Shown here: piece by piece, positions 24,230-36,601 of the stretch | Numbering within the stretch: the stretch's first letter is position 1 | Layout of the letters: the number at the start of each line of letters is the position of its first letter | Origin: Metaphire vulgaris | Lineage: Eukaryota > Annelida > Clitellata > Crassiclitellata > Megascolecidae | Assembly: GCA_018105865.1 (NCBI GenBank) | Contig: CM030848.1 | Span: 9,920,301 to 9,984,300, forward strand | Direction: 5' to 3' | DNA length: 64,000 nucleotides | Notes under the pieces: model-generated | Seen by the model: only the letters and a program-made list of their open reading frames with translations | Told to the model about the DNA's origin: nothing | Databases searched by the model: none | Position numbers and translations under genes: made by a program

Positions 24230-26558
24230 GTGAATTCTCTGCCTGAGGCTGGTCCAATTGGCTTTTATGCCATTCTTGGATGAGATAAGTGAGGTGGTTT
24301 AGAGTTGTCTGCGTCACAGGCAGTCAGAGGTGAAACACTTGTCCAAAGTGGCTGGGATCAGACCAGGTCACGTTAGCAGTAACAGGGCTATACAATTTTC
24401 TATGGGTTGCATTGCTTTGTAGCAACATTTTTATTTGTGAGAATTCATAATGATTATCTTTTCTGACACTTGCTTGAGATCTTGCTTAAATTGAAATATA
24501 ATTATGATAATGATCATTTGACTAAGATTGATCTATGATACTAAGTTATTACTAACACTGTCTCATATTTTCATGCAAGAAATATCTAAAGTCCTTCTAT
24601 TCTATCCAAACAGTGTGGCCTGTCTTCCCAACTTCTTTGCTGAAGCACCATTGCTCCATCATATACCAATAATGACAAAAACATAACAAATCCTTTCTGT
24701 GTTTCAGAAAAATCTCAGAGTCAGGCGTTATATCTTGTTTTTAAAAAGCCTGTGCTGAACTTGGTCATTCCAACTTTTTATCAATTTCAAAATGGTGCCT
24801 TTTATCAAAACTCACAAAGCAGTTTGACGGCAAAAGTAAAAGGTACTCTTGAATCACTCTCAGTGTTAATGGCGAATCAAGAGTACATTTTACCTTTCTG
24901 AATCTGATTGGAGTTAGTACTGTAAAACTTTTATCATGATAGCTAACATCCCCCCAAGAATGTAACAAACAGACACAGTAGCGACACCTATAGATATTAT
25001 TGCACATGCAACAAGTGATGCTTAAAATCTGTAATTTCAGTTTTCAGTCATATAAATGTTATTACTGCTTGTATCTTTTGGAACTGCTTGCAAAAATCAT
25101 GGAATCCAGCAAAGCAAAGTTTGTAGTGGTGTGGATACTGTTAGTAATGACAAGTACCGGTATATGTGATCATCAGTAGTACTGATACTGTGAAGATAAC
25201 CATTTGCCTTCCACTTGATATTACTGATTCTGAACTGATTACTGATTCTACTTGGTATTACTACCGGTAATACTCTACATGTACTCTTACGATATGTTTA
25301 CTGATTACTGATTCTACTTGGTATTACTAATACTCTACTTGTACTCTTACAATATGTTCGGGTTAATTGTGTAATGTATGATGCTGTCTGTCAGCAGTTT
25401 TCTAGTTATATTAGGTAAGCCTTACTGGGGTATATTACGTGCTCTGAATTGTGCTCTGAATTGTACTTGTACCGGCATGTTTTGTGTCATGGCATAGGTC
25501 ATGTTTTGTGTCATGGCGTAGGTCAGCACGTAGTAACATCTAGGGTTTTTGTCTGTGACTCAGTTTGTCAGCCTATTATCACGAGTGTCATTTGGCTTGA
25601 ATGCAAGCTCTGTACTGTAAGTCATTTTAGTCTCAGCATTTTGATTCTGTGTCATACCCTGTCATCTTATACCCGGTATGTTATCCTCAGAGGTGAATAA
25701 GTATTTTTGTGAAGGAAACGAGTCAGCAGATTTTATGTAGGGCCTATATGAAATTGGAATAATAAAGCTTAGTAATAATTTTGGCAGTTTGTCAGTTCAT
25801 TTAATCAGTGTTTTCACTTTGAAATCCAGTCAAATGCAAACGTTCTATGAACAAAGACAGGTGTTGAGAAAATCAATATTTATTGACCTTTTGTAGACCT
25901 TTAAAATAACGAATGATAATTATTTTCTAAAGAATAAAATTTTCAGGTTCATAGTATTGGTGCATGTCACATAAAAATTCCTTTGCAAGTGTCATGTGAA
26001 TTTGTAGTCAAATTATTTACGAACTTATGTCATAGCCATTCATAATTCATTGAAAATATTTCATTTGAAATATATCCATTTGTCATTGTATAGCACTTTG
26101 TATACTAGCATGGCTTTAGCATTGTTATCTGCTTTGGTGCTTTGATAGACCGATGAAGGGCTATTCAAAGACCTGCAGTTTAAAATATTTTTTTAGATCT
26201 TGGGGTTTTTCTATTGTTGGCAACACATTCAGTTGGGCAGACTACCAGCACACCTCCTGTAATTCAGAATCAAGTTGAACATTACACAAGAACACTGTCC
26301 AGCTTGTCCAAAATAATTTATGCCCTTGGCAACTTTGAATGTCTATGTTCAAAGTATGACTGTTAGATATAATTGTTAATTGACAGCTGTGTGGAGTTTT
26401 GAAATGGCTTTTCCAGGAACTTTTAATCAGCATTGCTGTTTGTCTTACATTATTTCTCTCAACAGAAACTACCTGTTTGATAACACTATGCTGCAAATTT
26501 TTATTTTTTTGTCCAATTTTTTTAAAATTTTAAAATGATTTTATAGTATTTTATGTGC

Positions 26559-26614
<56 letters not shown>

Positions 26615-29600
26615 TTTCTGTATCATGTAAGGTTTTTTGGCAACAGCATATTGAAAATTCAAAATTTTATTGAAATTAGGCTAAAACTAAAGTGTCCATA
26701 CAGAGCAAAACTAAAGTGTCTATTCAGAGCAAGCAATTTGTGCTTGTGATAAAGAAAGAGTTCTAATTAATTATCATTTTGTCAATTAATTACTATACTT
26801 AATAAGAAAACTGAAATTGATGATTTGTTAAGGAAACTCATTTAGGTAAAAAAGCATGTTTTCTGGATTGTCTTCCTTTCATGCTCACATCACGCTCTTG
26901 TTTTACATTCCAACAATCGTCTGCCATCATCCTGACATTCCAGTATCTCTGATATCCATGCTCCATATCTTTGATATCCTGGTGGAATCATTCTCATTAT
27001 TCCTCACTAACATCACCACTCATATTGCATGGTTTAAACACACATTCTATAATCTCTGCATCTATAAATCCCAAGGCAGTTGTCCATGGCGCCTTTAGAA
27101 GAAACACAAAGTTTGTGTTCACGACACGTCATTGTTTTTTCAAACTGATCGGCGAAAAGTAACTTCCGAATTTGTGGGCCAGCAAATATACGCTCTCTTT
27201 CGCTTTTTCATAGCTTACTGCTGAAATCTTGTTGCGAATGTATTTGAAGCACTCTCCTTTGTCTAGGTAGGGCCTTTGCAAACTGTTTACACAGGTCCAA
27301 TTTGATGAGCAGTGGTGGCTGTAAGACTAGTGATGGGTCAATAAAACTGGTTGCAATAAAGTTTTTAGAGACCGAGCCTGGCGTTTTTGTTTGTGAAAAT
27401 CGCGTAGCCTGCTGGCAGTCTGTGCGAAAATATGGTACTAAGTAATATAGACAGGATATTTTGATGACTTAGGTGCATTTGTTCTAATAAAGAGATTTTT
27501 GATTTTATAAAATTGATTGTTTAGATCTATGGTGATCCAGTTCCTGTGGAAACATATCGACGCATAAATGATTGGTTGAAGAATTGTCAGCACTTTTCAA
27601 ATGATCCACCTCACTCTTCTCACTCCACTAAATCAGTTTACAGTTCGCCGAAAGTGGACCATCCTTACATTGAGAGTAGGATATATATATATTTTTTTTA
27701 ATGTTTAATCGTGCCTAAATATTATAGGCTTATCAAAGCAGTACTTCAGAATCTGTTATCATGCTCATTCATAATTTCAATAATTTTCTCTTTGTGTTTT
27801 CTTAATAGTATTGATTGTTTGATTGATTGAAGATAATTTGTTTCAAACTCAAACTCAAAGTACATATACATATGCAGAACTAGTACAACTAAATAAGTTC
27901 TTTATCTTCCTCTTTTACAATGTAACAATGTAACACATAGTTATGAGTTCATTGATTTAGTAAATGAGTTCATCAGATCAATATAATATTAAATATTAGC
28001 TAAAATATATGAATAACAGCATTTAAACAATTTCTTTTGAATTACGATAAAAACTATAAACTCATTAGGTATAACATTAATTATAATGTTGAATTTGTTA
28101 CAATCATAAAAAAACAATTGAAATCTTTGTGTTCAATCAATAGTAGCCTTTCCTTTTCACCTAGTTAAATCAGTATGGATATATTGTTTAGCAAACTTTA
28201 GCCCATTATTTATATTTATCCTTGATTTTAGGTGGAAAGGAAAAATAAATTGGTAATTGGTAATATTTAGTGCTAATAATTCCAGGCAAAATATGTTTTT
28301 TGTTACCAATAATTTATTTCCTTGATATTCTTGTTCAATTCAACATGCAAATAGATAAATTAATTTTCAGTCTTTTAGGCCAATATGTCTATTTATCCAA
28401 TCTATACAAGTACCGGTAGTGTGAGCTATAAATGTGGACATTATGGGGCATCTAAAAATTTTGATAAAGACATAGAATTATACCATAATTTTTACAGTAA
28501 AATAAGAAGTTTTCGATTTCAAACTTGTGTGCTGGTGTGCTGCTCCTTTACTCTGACTAGCTATTAATGCAGAGGCAAAAGCTGTATTAAATGCTTCAAA
28601 TGTATTTGACTAAAACTGAATTAAAGGTTGTTTTTTGTTATTTGTTATTCAACAACTAATGGGCAATGTACTTCCTGAAAAAGTAGCTGAAATGGGAATA
28701 AGAGCAATTAAGATTGCCTGCAAATATTTTTGGGAAAATCTGAGAAATTAAAAAAAATGGATAACATTTGTCTTTCTTTCATCCTGAAGCTCTAAATAAC
28801 ATAATCTTGGAAAATTCATGTGTTGTTCTTTCTCTGTGTTTTACTGATTTTCTGGCATCTCTTGCTAATTTAGTCAAGACTTTCAGAATTTGTTTGATTT
28901 GTATTCAATTGAATATGTTGCTCATTATTATTTTTATCTGGATTGAATAGTAGAAATGTTGTCATTCGGTACAGCTGTAATAGGAACTCTTCTCTTTAAT
29001 TTGATGAAGTCATCTTATTATTTGAAGTATTTTTGTTACAGAAATTAATCACCAGAAAGCGGTCAGTGCTTCTAAACCCGAATATGGAGCCAGCATTCAG
29101 TCCGGAGCTGCCCAAACTTTTAGAATCTCCAAAGAACCTCGGATTGTTGCAGGTCTTGAATCAAAAATCAATAAAACCAAAGGAAGCGCCAGTTCGGTGA
29201 GCAATCAGCAAAGAAGGAGTTCTTGCATGGTTTTGACAGAGCATAGCAACCTTGTATACCTGTGTGAAAGCTCAACATCAAAAGCCCCAGAAGCTGAAGG
29301 CTCACATATTTCCAATGTCAGTTATGTGGCACAACAATGTAGGACTGCTTTCGAATGCGATTTGAACCCATCACCTTCAGAATGGAGCTCAGAGACTCTT
29401 TCCATCACTGGTTCTGACAAGAGTAGCTACTGCACTGATTTTACTCCATTTGAGCTGGGAAAGGGCAATGTCTTACAAACTCAGAGCCAGAAATCCACTT
29501 CAGAGTTTGAACAGAAATATTCTACCAACAAGAGTGAAAGCACTTTTGTTTTGCAAATACCAACTGATGGCAAAGCACATACTGGAAATGATGTGCAAAA

Positions 29601-31909
29601 GAAAGAATTTGCCCAGATTATTACTAGACGACAATTACAAAGCAGCAATGTGAATGATAAATCAAATGGCAGATTCGAGGGTCATAGAAGACTTGATAAT
29701 TTTGAACCGAAATTCAGGCAACGTGAATATCTGACCAAAAATTCTGAAGATGAAAAAGGAAATCGTAAGGCCAATTTGCCTGCAAGAATGTCATTGGCTC
29801 CTGCAGTTAATGTGGCTGCTGACCATGGTCAAAATTCGCACTTTGAATTTTCTGATTATGACGATGCTGTTCGATTTGTAACAGAAATCGAGAATCGACC
29901 AAAGTATAGACAACACCAAACGGCGATACATTCAGAGAACGCAAGAAAATGTGAGCAGAATGTGAAAATTCTGGAGGGAGGTGTTGTTCATGGAGATAAG
30001 AGAAGTGAAGTCTTTGTCAGTGTAGCAAAACTAAGAAGAGAAGAAGGAAACCGACCATATGGTTCAAAGGTTGAACGTCCTCGATCCTTAAATACTTATA
30101 CTGATAGAAACCAGCCTTTATCACTAGTGAGAGATGACATTTCAAAGAGACAGGTTAATGATGTAGGAAGAACATCAAATTCTAGACCAGTTACACAGAT
30201 AAAAAATGGATCACTATCCATAACAATACGACCAAAGTATCCGACAGCCTTTGACGTTTTCGACAATCCCGAAATTTCCAAAGACTTATTGCATATAAAG
30301 GATCAATTTTCTCAGAAAGGAAATGGAACACGGTCGAGTGAAGCGGTAGTTTTGCGGGGCGTCATACACAAACCTTCAGAAACTCTTGAAACATTGGAAA
30401 ATACAAAGACTGTTCCGTTTGATCGACGTTCTGCTTGTAAATATAGCAGTGCTTCAAGCCAAGACTCGGAAGAGCAAGATGATTTTACGGGTACATTCAT
30501 ACACGCTGATGTCCCTACAAAAGTTGCACCTCCAACTGTGAAATCTGAATGTTCTATGAAGGTAGAATATAGGCGAAACCGTTCTGCCAAGGCCAGTATG
30601 TCATCATTCCTTGTCAATGCTCCCGACAGATTTGAGAAAACAGTTTCTGAAAAGCCAAGAGCTCATATTGCTTCCGAATTTGATAGGCATGCTGATTGCC
30701 GGGACATTGAGCAGACATGAGTTTCGACATTCACCACAAATAGATGAATATCAGAAACCTGAATCTCGTCCGAGCACTGTTTCGTCATCGGGCAGTTCTT
30801 CAAAAATCCAAAATGCTAAGAAAATTTTGGCATTCAAAAGGATTTTCAAGAAGGCAAGATCCTACATAGGTGAAAGATTAGGAGATGGTAATAGTGAATA
30901 TGACCACGAATTTAAAATTAACAGGGTAGGCGGTTTCGAAGGCGAAGAAAGCAGGGTAACGCCACAGACTACACAGCGGAAATTGTCTGCGTCATCGTCT
31001 GCAGGTCGATCAAAGAGCCACTGTCAACACGCAGAATCTTTTGAACCAAACCAAATTTCCATACCCAATCCTATTGCCAACAATCAGGCAGCATCAAATG
31101 TTTATAGTTATTGTGAAGATCAAGATAAAGTGAACAATTTGTTGCAAACTTCTGATTATGAATCCTCACGCTTTCAAACTGATCCGTTAAAATCTGGCAA
31201 TGATGAGCTGGTGACCAAATTTAGTAATGATGCAAGTAGTTCTGTTGATACTTGTCCAGTGGGCGAACAAGCAGACCATCGTCGGGATCTTTCTCGTGTT
31301 AATGAAATCGCCAAACCACAATTACAAGCATTGGATTCTTCTTCACAGTTAACATTAAAACCAACTTTCGTCGAAGATTTATCAGATCAAGCCGCTCTAA
31401 GACGACGAATTGATTATTCTAAAGAATGCCCTAATGCATGTTCTGCATCAAAGCAATCTAAAAACTTGGGAGTGTCAGGATCATCGGACAATGAGTTGAC
31501 AAAACTGCTGGATACCTGCACTCTGAATGACTCAGAAGTAATCTCTGCAGAGGATTCACAGATACTTGACCCTGCAACTTTTTCTCAAGATTTCCCTCAA
31601 GGCTACAGAGGATTAGAAGACAACGAATGCTGTGACGATGCATTTGCGCCCGATAGCGTGTCTTTAGTTTCCGAAGTTTTGAAAGCATTCGACGACATTC
31701 AAAGAAAGGGAAGAGAACTGTTGGATTCTAAAGACGAAGATCTGTGTTCTGAGGCAGAACAGCATAAGGGTGACGACGATGCTTTTGCAGAAGAAGAGAA
31801 ATCAAAGGATGTAAACGAAGAGATGTCGTGCCAAGAATATGTCGAATTCCGCGAAGACCTTGTTATTGAACCTCCTATGTCTTTCAGTGACTTTACAATT
31901 ACACTGTGA
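22522..31909 (+). CDS. Unrecognised gene for a long, probably disordered protein (three exons, one frame change)
   Basis: Model: exon A 22522-23184, exon B 27525-27675, exon C 29042-31909. Splice phases agree (GAA|ATC and GAG A|AA), giving 830 codons to a TGA at 30718-30720. A second frame, open from 30611 to 31909, then continues the same kind of sequence for about 395 more residues. The protein is rich in Ser, Asn, Lys, Glu and Arg with no recognisable domain, signal peptide or membrane segment. A basic amphipathic stretch (KKILAFKRIFKKARSYIGER, about 30820-30880) and an acidic C-terminus (DDDAFAEEEKSKD) are its only marked features. I do not recognise the family. The frame change near 30.6-30.7 kb is either an assembly indel, a cryptic intron or recoding. 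The start ATG at 22522 is the first good one after acceptor GGATTGCAG at 22476. Confidence 0.72.
23400..23820 (-). repeat. tRNA-derived SINE family S2, second copy
   Basis: Minus strand: GGTAACACGCTAGAGCGGCA, then GGATTCAACTCC (B box) and the GGAGCC...AACTCAACCTT body; the plus strand starts AAGGTAAAGGTT, the family tail. An internal 60-base duplication (TTAATGG...GGTAA units near 23500-23640) lengthens this copy. Lies in intron A-B of the novel gene. Confidence 0.6.
23935..24138 (+). mobile_element. LINE 3' tail ending in (AATT)n
   Basis: The stretch TTCACTAGGAACCTTAAAAC ... TTTATTTAACATTTCC followed by AAAGCGCTCTTGACTTTAGC and a terminal AATTAATT array resembles the 3' end of CR1/L2-type LINEs (NLKTYLF-like coding tail, then short repeats). 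Confidence 0.4.
25237..25358. repeat. Tandem duplication of about 60 bases
   Basis: ACTGATTACTGATTCTACTT ... ACTCTTAC(G/A)ATATGTT occurs twice in tandem. The first copy contains TACCGGTA (25262); the second lacks the CGGT insert (ACTAATACT). Confidence 0.85.
27525..27675 (+). CDS. Novel gene exon B
   Basis: Between acceptor TTGTTTAG and donor GTAGGATA. It encodes IYGDPVPVETYRRINDWLKN then CQHFSNDPPHSSHSTKSVYS. The segment up to DWLKN looks like an ordered helix and is the most likely conserved patch of this protein. Phase 0 in, phase 1 out, matching both neighbours. Confidence 0.7.
29042..31909 (+). CDS. Novel gene exon C: two long frames with a +1 change
   Basis: A 2.9-kb exon. Frame 1 runs from the acceptor TTGTTACAG at 29041 to TGA at 30718; frame 2 is open from 30611 to the TGA ending at 31909. 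The two frames overlap by 110 bases, and codon use and composition look coding on both sides. The C-terminal part carries DDAFAPDSVSLVSEVLKAFD and ends PPMSFSDFTITL. A possible intron with donor AAG|GTAGAA at 30562 exists, but only a poor acceptor (GACATGAG, 30721) would restore frame. Confidence 0.7.
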
Positions 31910-31953
31910 TAACTCTGTTTCTCTGTTGTTTTGTATACTCTGCTGCTTATGAA

Positions 31954-32118
31954 CAGGGTGCGATTTGTGACCTGGAGCAGTGGGGGGGGGATATGTCGAG
32001 CTTGGGGGGATGCAGTTGTTGGGCAAGTGTAGCAGTGAGGGGATGTAGTGGTGGGGGGATGTAGCAGTAGGGGGATGCAGTTGGGTGGTGAGGGATCCCC
32101 CCTACAAATCATGCCCTG
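31954..32118. mobile_element. hAT-like MITE, CAGGGTGCGATTTGTGAC family, in the novel gene's 3' UTR
   Basis: 165 bp from CAGGGTGCGATTTGTGACC to CAAATCATGCCCTG, flanked by perfect CTTATGAA at 31946-31953 and 32119-32126. It starts 45 bases after the stop codon. Same termini as the 1-kb element at 35.6 kb. Confidence 0.9.
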
Positions 32119-32126
32119 CTTATGAA

Positions 32127-32273
32127 CAGTGGTGTGCAGAGAGTGGTGGGCACCTGGGCCAAGTCAATAAAGAAAATATTTGATGATCAAAAATAGGTCT
32201 GCGAGTCAATTTTGGTGCCTCCATCTGGTCCGCGCCTGGGGCCACCGCCCCACCGCCCCTCTGCACGCTACTG
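32127..32273. mobile_element. Second MITE abutting the first
   Basis: CAGTGGTGTGCAGAGAG to CTCTGCACGCTACTG, good inverted ends, immediately after the previous element's duplication. Left flank CTTATGAA and right flank TTTATTAA agree at six of eight positions. Contains AATAAA at 32166. Confidence 0.65.
32166..32171 (+). terminator. Candidate poly(A) signal of the novel gene
   Basis: AATAAA 257 bases after the stop codon at 31909. It lies inside a hAT-like miniature element (32127-32273), so the element may have supplied the signal. No closer AATAAA was seen between the stop and this point. Confidence 0.4.
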
Positions 32274-32702
32274 TTTATTAACTGATGTCTAGCTTTGCCT
32301 ATGCTGCTTATTATTAAAGATTGTGTCAGTGTTGAGATAATAGAGATGTATTTTTTGGATTAGAAGTATAATTGATTTTAGGACTCGTTCAACTTTATTC
32401 ATAACTTAAAGCTATGACTGGCTGAAGAAACAATATGGGAAAATATCTCATAGCGTAAAGCTGTAGATGTTGTTCTTGACTTTCTGCAGTTTATCTGCAA
32501 AGATTTAATTACAGTTGCTATTTATGAATTTACCTTTCATCCTTTCGGTTTTTGTAGAGGACATTATACAGCTGATGTATTGTGCGTGTGTTCTGTGACA
32601 ATATATTAGAATGTAACGGAGGCATTAGAAACTGGTACCGGGTAATTAATATATCTGAGCATTGTGACTTTCAGAGATTCTAGTAATATTTTCCTTAATG
32701 AT

Positions 32703-32874
32703 CAGGGGCGTAGCGGCGGGGGTATATCGGTATATATACCCCCAAAATCAGTCTCCCTTAAAGTTTTTTATGTGATTTATATGTGGTTATATGTAGCTTA
32801 AATGGTTTATAGTTAAGGTTTATACTCCCCCCAAACATTTATACCCTCCCAAATCAAATTCCTGGCTACACCTG
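32703..32874. mobile_element. hAT-like MITE, CAGGGGCGTAGC family
   Basis: 172 bp, CAGGGGCGTAGCGGCGGGGG to TCCTGGCTACACCTG, with perfect 8-bp duplication TTAATGAT (32695-32702 and 32875-32882). Confidence 0.88.
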
Positions 32875-32882
32875 TTAATGAT

Positions 32883-33591
32883 AGCATAGCAGCATCAGGA
32901 TTTAGAAATCCGTGTGTAAAACAATTATGCTAAAATTATAGCGGTGATGTTAAATACTTGATGAACTACAATTTGAACTACATTTAACATTTCTTGCAAT
33001 TACAATGTTTTGTGGTTCCGCTTTTCAAGTGTGACATGCTACTGTTGCCAAGTTGCATTTGGCCTATTATGATTATTTAAAAATGTTGGGCAGAGAGTTT
33101 GTTTTTGTTTGTGCAGTCTGGTATAGCAACTTTAACAAATCCAATACCAAAGGCAACAGTGGAACAATATGTAGTAACATTGCTTGCAGTAGTAGTAACG
33201 ACGTAGTAATGATGTAGTAACATTGCTTGCAGGCTAAAACATTCAGTTCTAGTCTTATGTGTCAAATTATTTTTTCTGTGTTCTAAGGATAGCAGAATTT
33301 GTATCTTATATTAAGGACACCAAATGTTTTTAATGCTAATGCTGTAAGCAGAACTGAACACGGTTGTGTGCAGCCGCCTCTTCTTGTAGCTGTTTATAAA
33401 GAACACAATTCTGTTTATGGTAAACGTCTTTGTCTTATTTGTCAAAGCTTTTAAAATTTTAGACAATCAAGATATTTTACTGTTACTCTTAGTTTGTCAC
33501 AGCTTTCAAGGTCATTGATCTGTAGTTCTGCCCATCAACTAAACGTTAAAGATAGCTGCAGTAATTTTCTGAATATGACTTATATCTTGTG

Positions 33592-33643
<52 letters not shown>

Positions 33644-33856
33644 TTGATGATGATAAGTGATTGATTGATCAATCAAACGCTAGTTGAATTGATATAGAAA
33701 ATTAACATCTGACTGGGTAATATTTTTGCATCGTATGGTTTGTTAATTGATGATTGAGAAATAACAGTCAAAATTATAATTAAATATGAAATGGCCAACA
33801 AAGGTGGAAATCCAGATCTCATACGATGATGATGGTGTTGATGATGATGTAGTTGT

Positions 33857-33906
<50 letters not shown>

Positions 33907-34157
33907 TCGACAACAACGAACCATAATGTAAAGATGTGTCTGATTTTATCCCATTTCAAAAATATCCCACGACAGTGGCGTGGCTAGAGTCAACATGGAG
34001 TTATTTAAGTGAAATCTGCGAATGTTAGTATTTGAATCGTGTTCATCAATTCAAATGTCAAAATAAACCAATGATTGAACTAGGTTGCGTGATTTATTGC
34101 CTCAACAACTTGATATAGACCCTAATGCTATCATTTTTTTAAAATCAACACTGGAAA
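32883..34157. other. Intergenic, no gene seen
   Basis: AT-rich, with two (GAT)n arrays and a possible hAT end fragment CAGTGGCGTGGCTAG near 33974 whose partner was not found. Confidence 0.6.
33596..33655. repeat. (GAT)n microsatellite
   Basis: About 19 GAT units; a second run lies at 33860-33906. Two such arrays 200 bases apart may mark an old retrotransposon end. Confidence 0.9.
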
Positions 34158-34977
34158 CTTAGGGGATGCCCATTAATTATGTCAAAAATTTTTGGGCAAT
34201 GTTTGACCCCCTCCCCCATTGTGAACAACTGTCAACTTTCAGTTACTCCCCTATAATTATGTCAAAAACTTTTGACCCTCCCCCCAAATCAATGGCAGGC
34301 CCCAATAAGGGGCTGTCCATTAATTACGTTAACAATTTAAGGGGGAGGAGTTTTAAAAAGTTTGACAGTTGTTGACAGGGGGAAGGGGGTCAAGAGAAGT
34401 TGACGTCAACAATTTCACCTTTTACAAATAATAAAAAATAGGAAATTTCATGAAATACTACTTATTACAATGGAAAAAATCATGACAAAAAGGTCATCAC
34501 CACCACATTTTGACATTATATGAAAAAAAGGTTATAAATGGTCATCACCGCCAAAAATAATAACCTTGTTATTGGGACCTGTCATTGATCTTGGGGGGAG
34601 GGGTCAAAAGTTTTTGACGTAATTATGGGGGGGGTAAGTGAAAGTTGACAGTTGTTGACAAGGGGGGTCAAAAAATTGCCCAAAAATTGTTGACATAATT
34701 AATGGACAGCCCCTAACAAGGTTATTATTTTTTGCGGTGATGACCATTTTCCCCTGTTTTGCTCATGAGTGTCAAAATGTGGTGGTGATGACCTTTTTTG
34801 CCATGCGTTTTTCCATTGTAATAAGTAGTATTTCATGAAATTTCCTATTTTTTGATTATTTGTAAAAAGTGAAATAGTTGACGTCAACTTCTCCTGACCC
34901 CCTCCCTGTCAACAACTGTCAAACTTTTTAAAACCCCTTCCCCCTAAATTGTTGACGTTATTAATGGACAGCCCCTT
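34158..34977. mobile_element. Interlocked inverted-repeat element (arms ordered A, B, A', B')
   Basis: Arm A 34158-34309 is the reverse complement of about 34562-34714, and arm B about 34310-34561 is the reverse complement of about 34704-34977. All four arm ends start with a form of GGGGCTGTCCATTAATTA. The arms are diverged by point changes and small indels but align along their full length. Non-coding, probably a MITE/foldback family with a nested or rearranged copy. Confidence 0.75.
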
Positions 34978-35339
34978 AACAATCAATAGACATAATAAAG
35001 TTTTTAACTAGTTTCAAATATGTAGTTTACTACATTAGTGCTGAACTTGAAATGGAATTGAAGTTCAAAGACTTGTGGATCGGTTTACAGTACTACCCGC
35101 AAACATACATTGTAGCGAGTAGGCATTCACAATGTCTGCCGAGCGTCAGACGCGAGTCGTCACCCGCTGAGCACCGTAGCCAAGAAATATACGCAGCAGA
35201 GGAAACGATTTCTCAATAGAACTGTTCTGAGGAATCGACGTTAGTTTTTAAATAGATTTCGACAGTTGATGACTTTTTGCGTCTATTCAAACAGATTAGC
35301 AGCACTTTTAAGTTTCAATATAACATGCGCTGAAGAACG

Positions 35340-35587
35340 GATCAGGTTGGAACTGTTAAGTCTTTCTGTTCAATAGGATGGAACACTTCTTCGCCCTGAA
35401 TAGGGCAAGACAGGTGTTTCTCTAAAAACACTAAATCAATTTGAATAGTTTTCAAACTCGACTTAAAGCACATCTCATCTAGTTGGCATTTTCTCCATAG
35501 TATGCCTTCATTGCCTTACTCCCACTGTGACTGATCTTTAGAATTGACCTGGTTTTCAAATTTGCAAATGGATTTCAAGTTCCATCC
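35340..35587 (+). mobile_element. LINE tail, left part, split by a hAT insertion
   Basis: Resembles the LINE tail at 49.1 kb in order: TTAGAATTGACCTGGTTTTC here and TGGAATGACCTGGTCTTTTG there, then GGATTT(C/G)AAGT(T/A)CCATC. It is cut exactly at TTCCATC by the hAT element and resumes at 36602. Confidence 0.65.
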
Positions 35588-36593
35588 AGGGTGCGATTTG
35601 TGACCCGGAGCAGTGGGGGGGGGGCACTAGGGGAACATGGCGAGCAGTGGGGAGGGACATGACAACAGTAGAGGGAACATGACGGACAGTAATGGGGCAT
35701 GGGAAATGCATGGTTTAATGCACATTACTTTGCTCTAATTATTAATATTATTTGTATAAATTGTCAAACCATTTATTTAAACCATACATGTAATATCGCA
35801 GCTGCAAGTTGCAACTATTGAAAATCTGCAACCAAATTCAAGCAACTATCATTTAACATTAATGCAGCACAGGCAGGAATTGACACAGATGTCTTGTATT
35901 TTTGCCAGTCAAATCTTTTTTGCCAGCATCTGAGGCAGCATGTTGCCCACCGCATACCCATTTTTAAACATAACTGACAGTATTGAGCAGTGTTGGTGGT
36001 GGCCCATTAACCTTCACGAAAGCAAGAGATGAAAGTGTATGAACACTGAGTTGATTTTTAACTGGTGCAAAATTTATATGCATGCACAAGAAGCCCCGCT
36101 CACATTCGGTTGAATGGATAGGCAGAATTTTAATTTTAATTCTACTGACTACTGAAGCAAGCACATTGCTGATTACTTTCACGTTGTTCTTCTTGTACTG
36201 TTGGAACTGATTCAAGGCTAGTGAAGGATCTACTTTGCACAGTTCTGCTAGGTAAACTATTGCTCTGTCACCAAATAATGATGATCTGTCAATTTTATTG
36301 TCTGGCCATGATGAAGTATAAATGCTTTAATCAGCAGCACAAGTAAATTTTTCAAAGATTAAGGTAAACCTGTCCCCAGTTACCATCAAACATAAAGTTT
36401 CATTTCTTACATGCTCGGCGCTAAGCGCCGAAAAAATTTTCTCCCTCTGCTGATGGCGAATGCATTTTCCTGTCACAGTGATGGGGAAGATTGACTTCCC
36501 TGGCTGGGATGTCAGTATCCACCTCAGTGGGGGGGGAGATGTAGTTGGGCAGTGGGGGGAGATTCCCACTTCCCCCTTACAAATCGCGTCCTG
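35588..36593 (-). mobile_element. Degenerate hAT transposon with a transposase C-terminal remnant
   Basis: 1,006 bp, CAGGGTGCGATTTGTGACCC to CAAATCGCGTCCTG, flanked by GTTCCATC and GTTCCATT. On the minus strand, 36215-35964 still reads HSTECERGFLCMHINFAPVK and LSSLAFVKVNGPP, the ECERGFS...LS.L.....NGPP signature of the hAT dimerisation region. The rest of the transposase is missing or broken. It probably represents the source type for the MITE at 31.95 kb. Confidence 0.8.
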
Positions 36594-36601
36594 GTTCCAT
36601 T

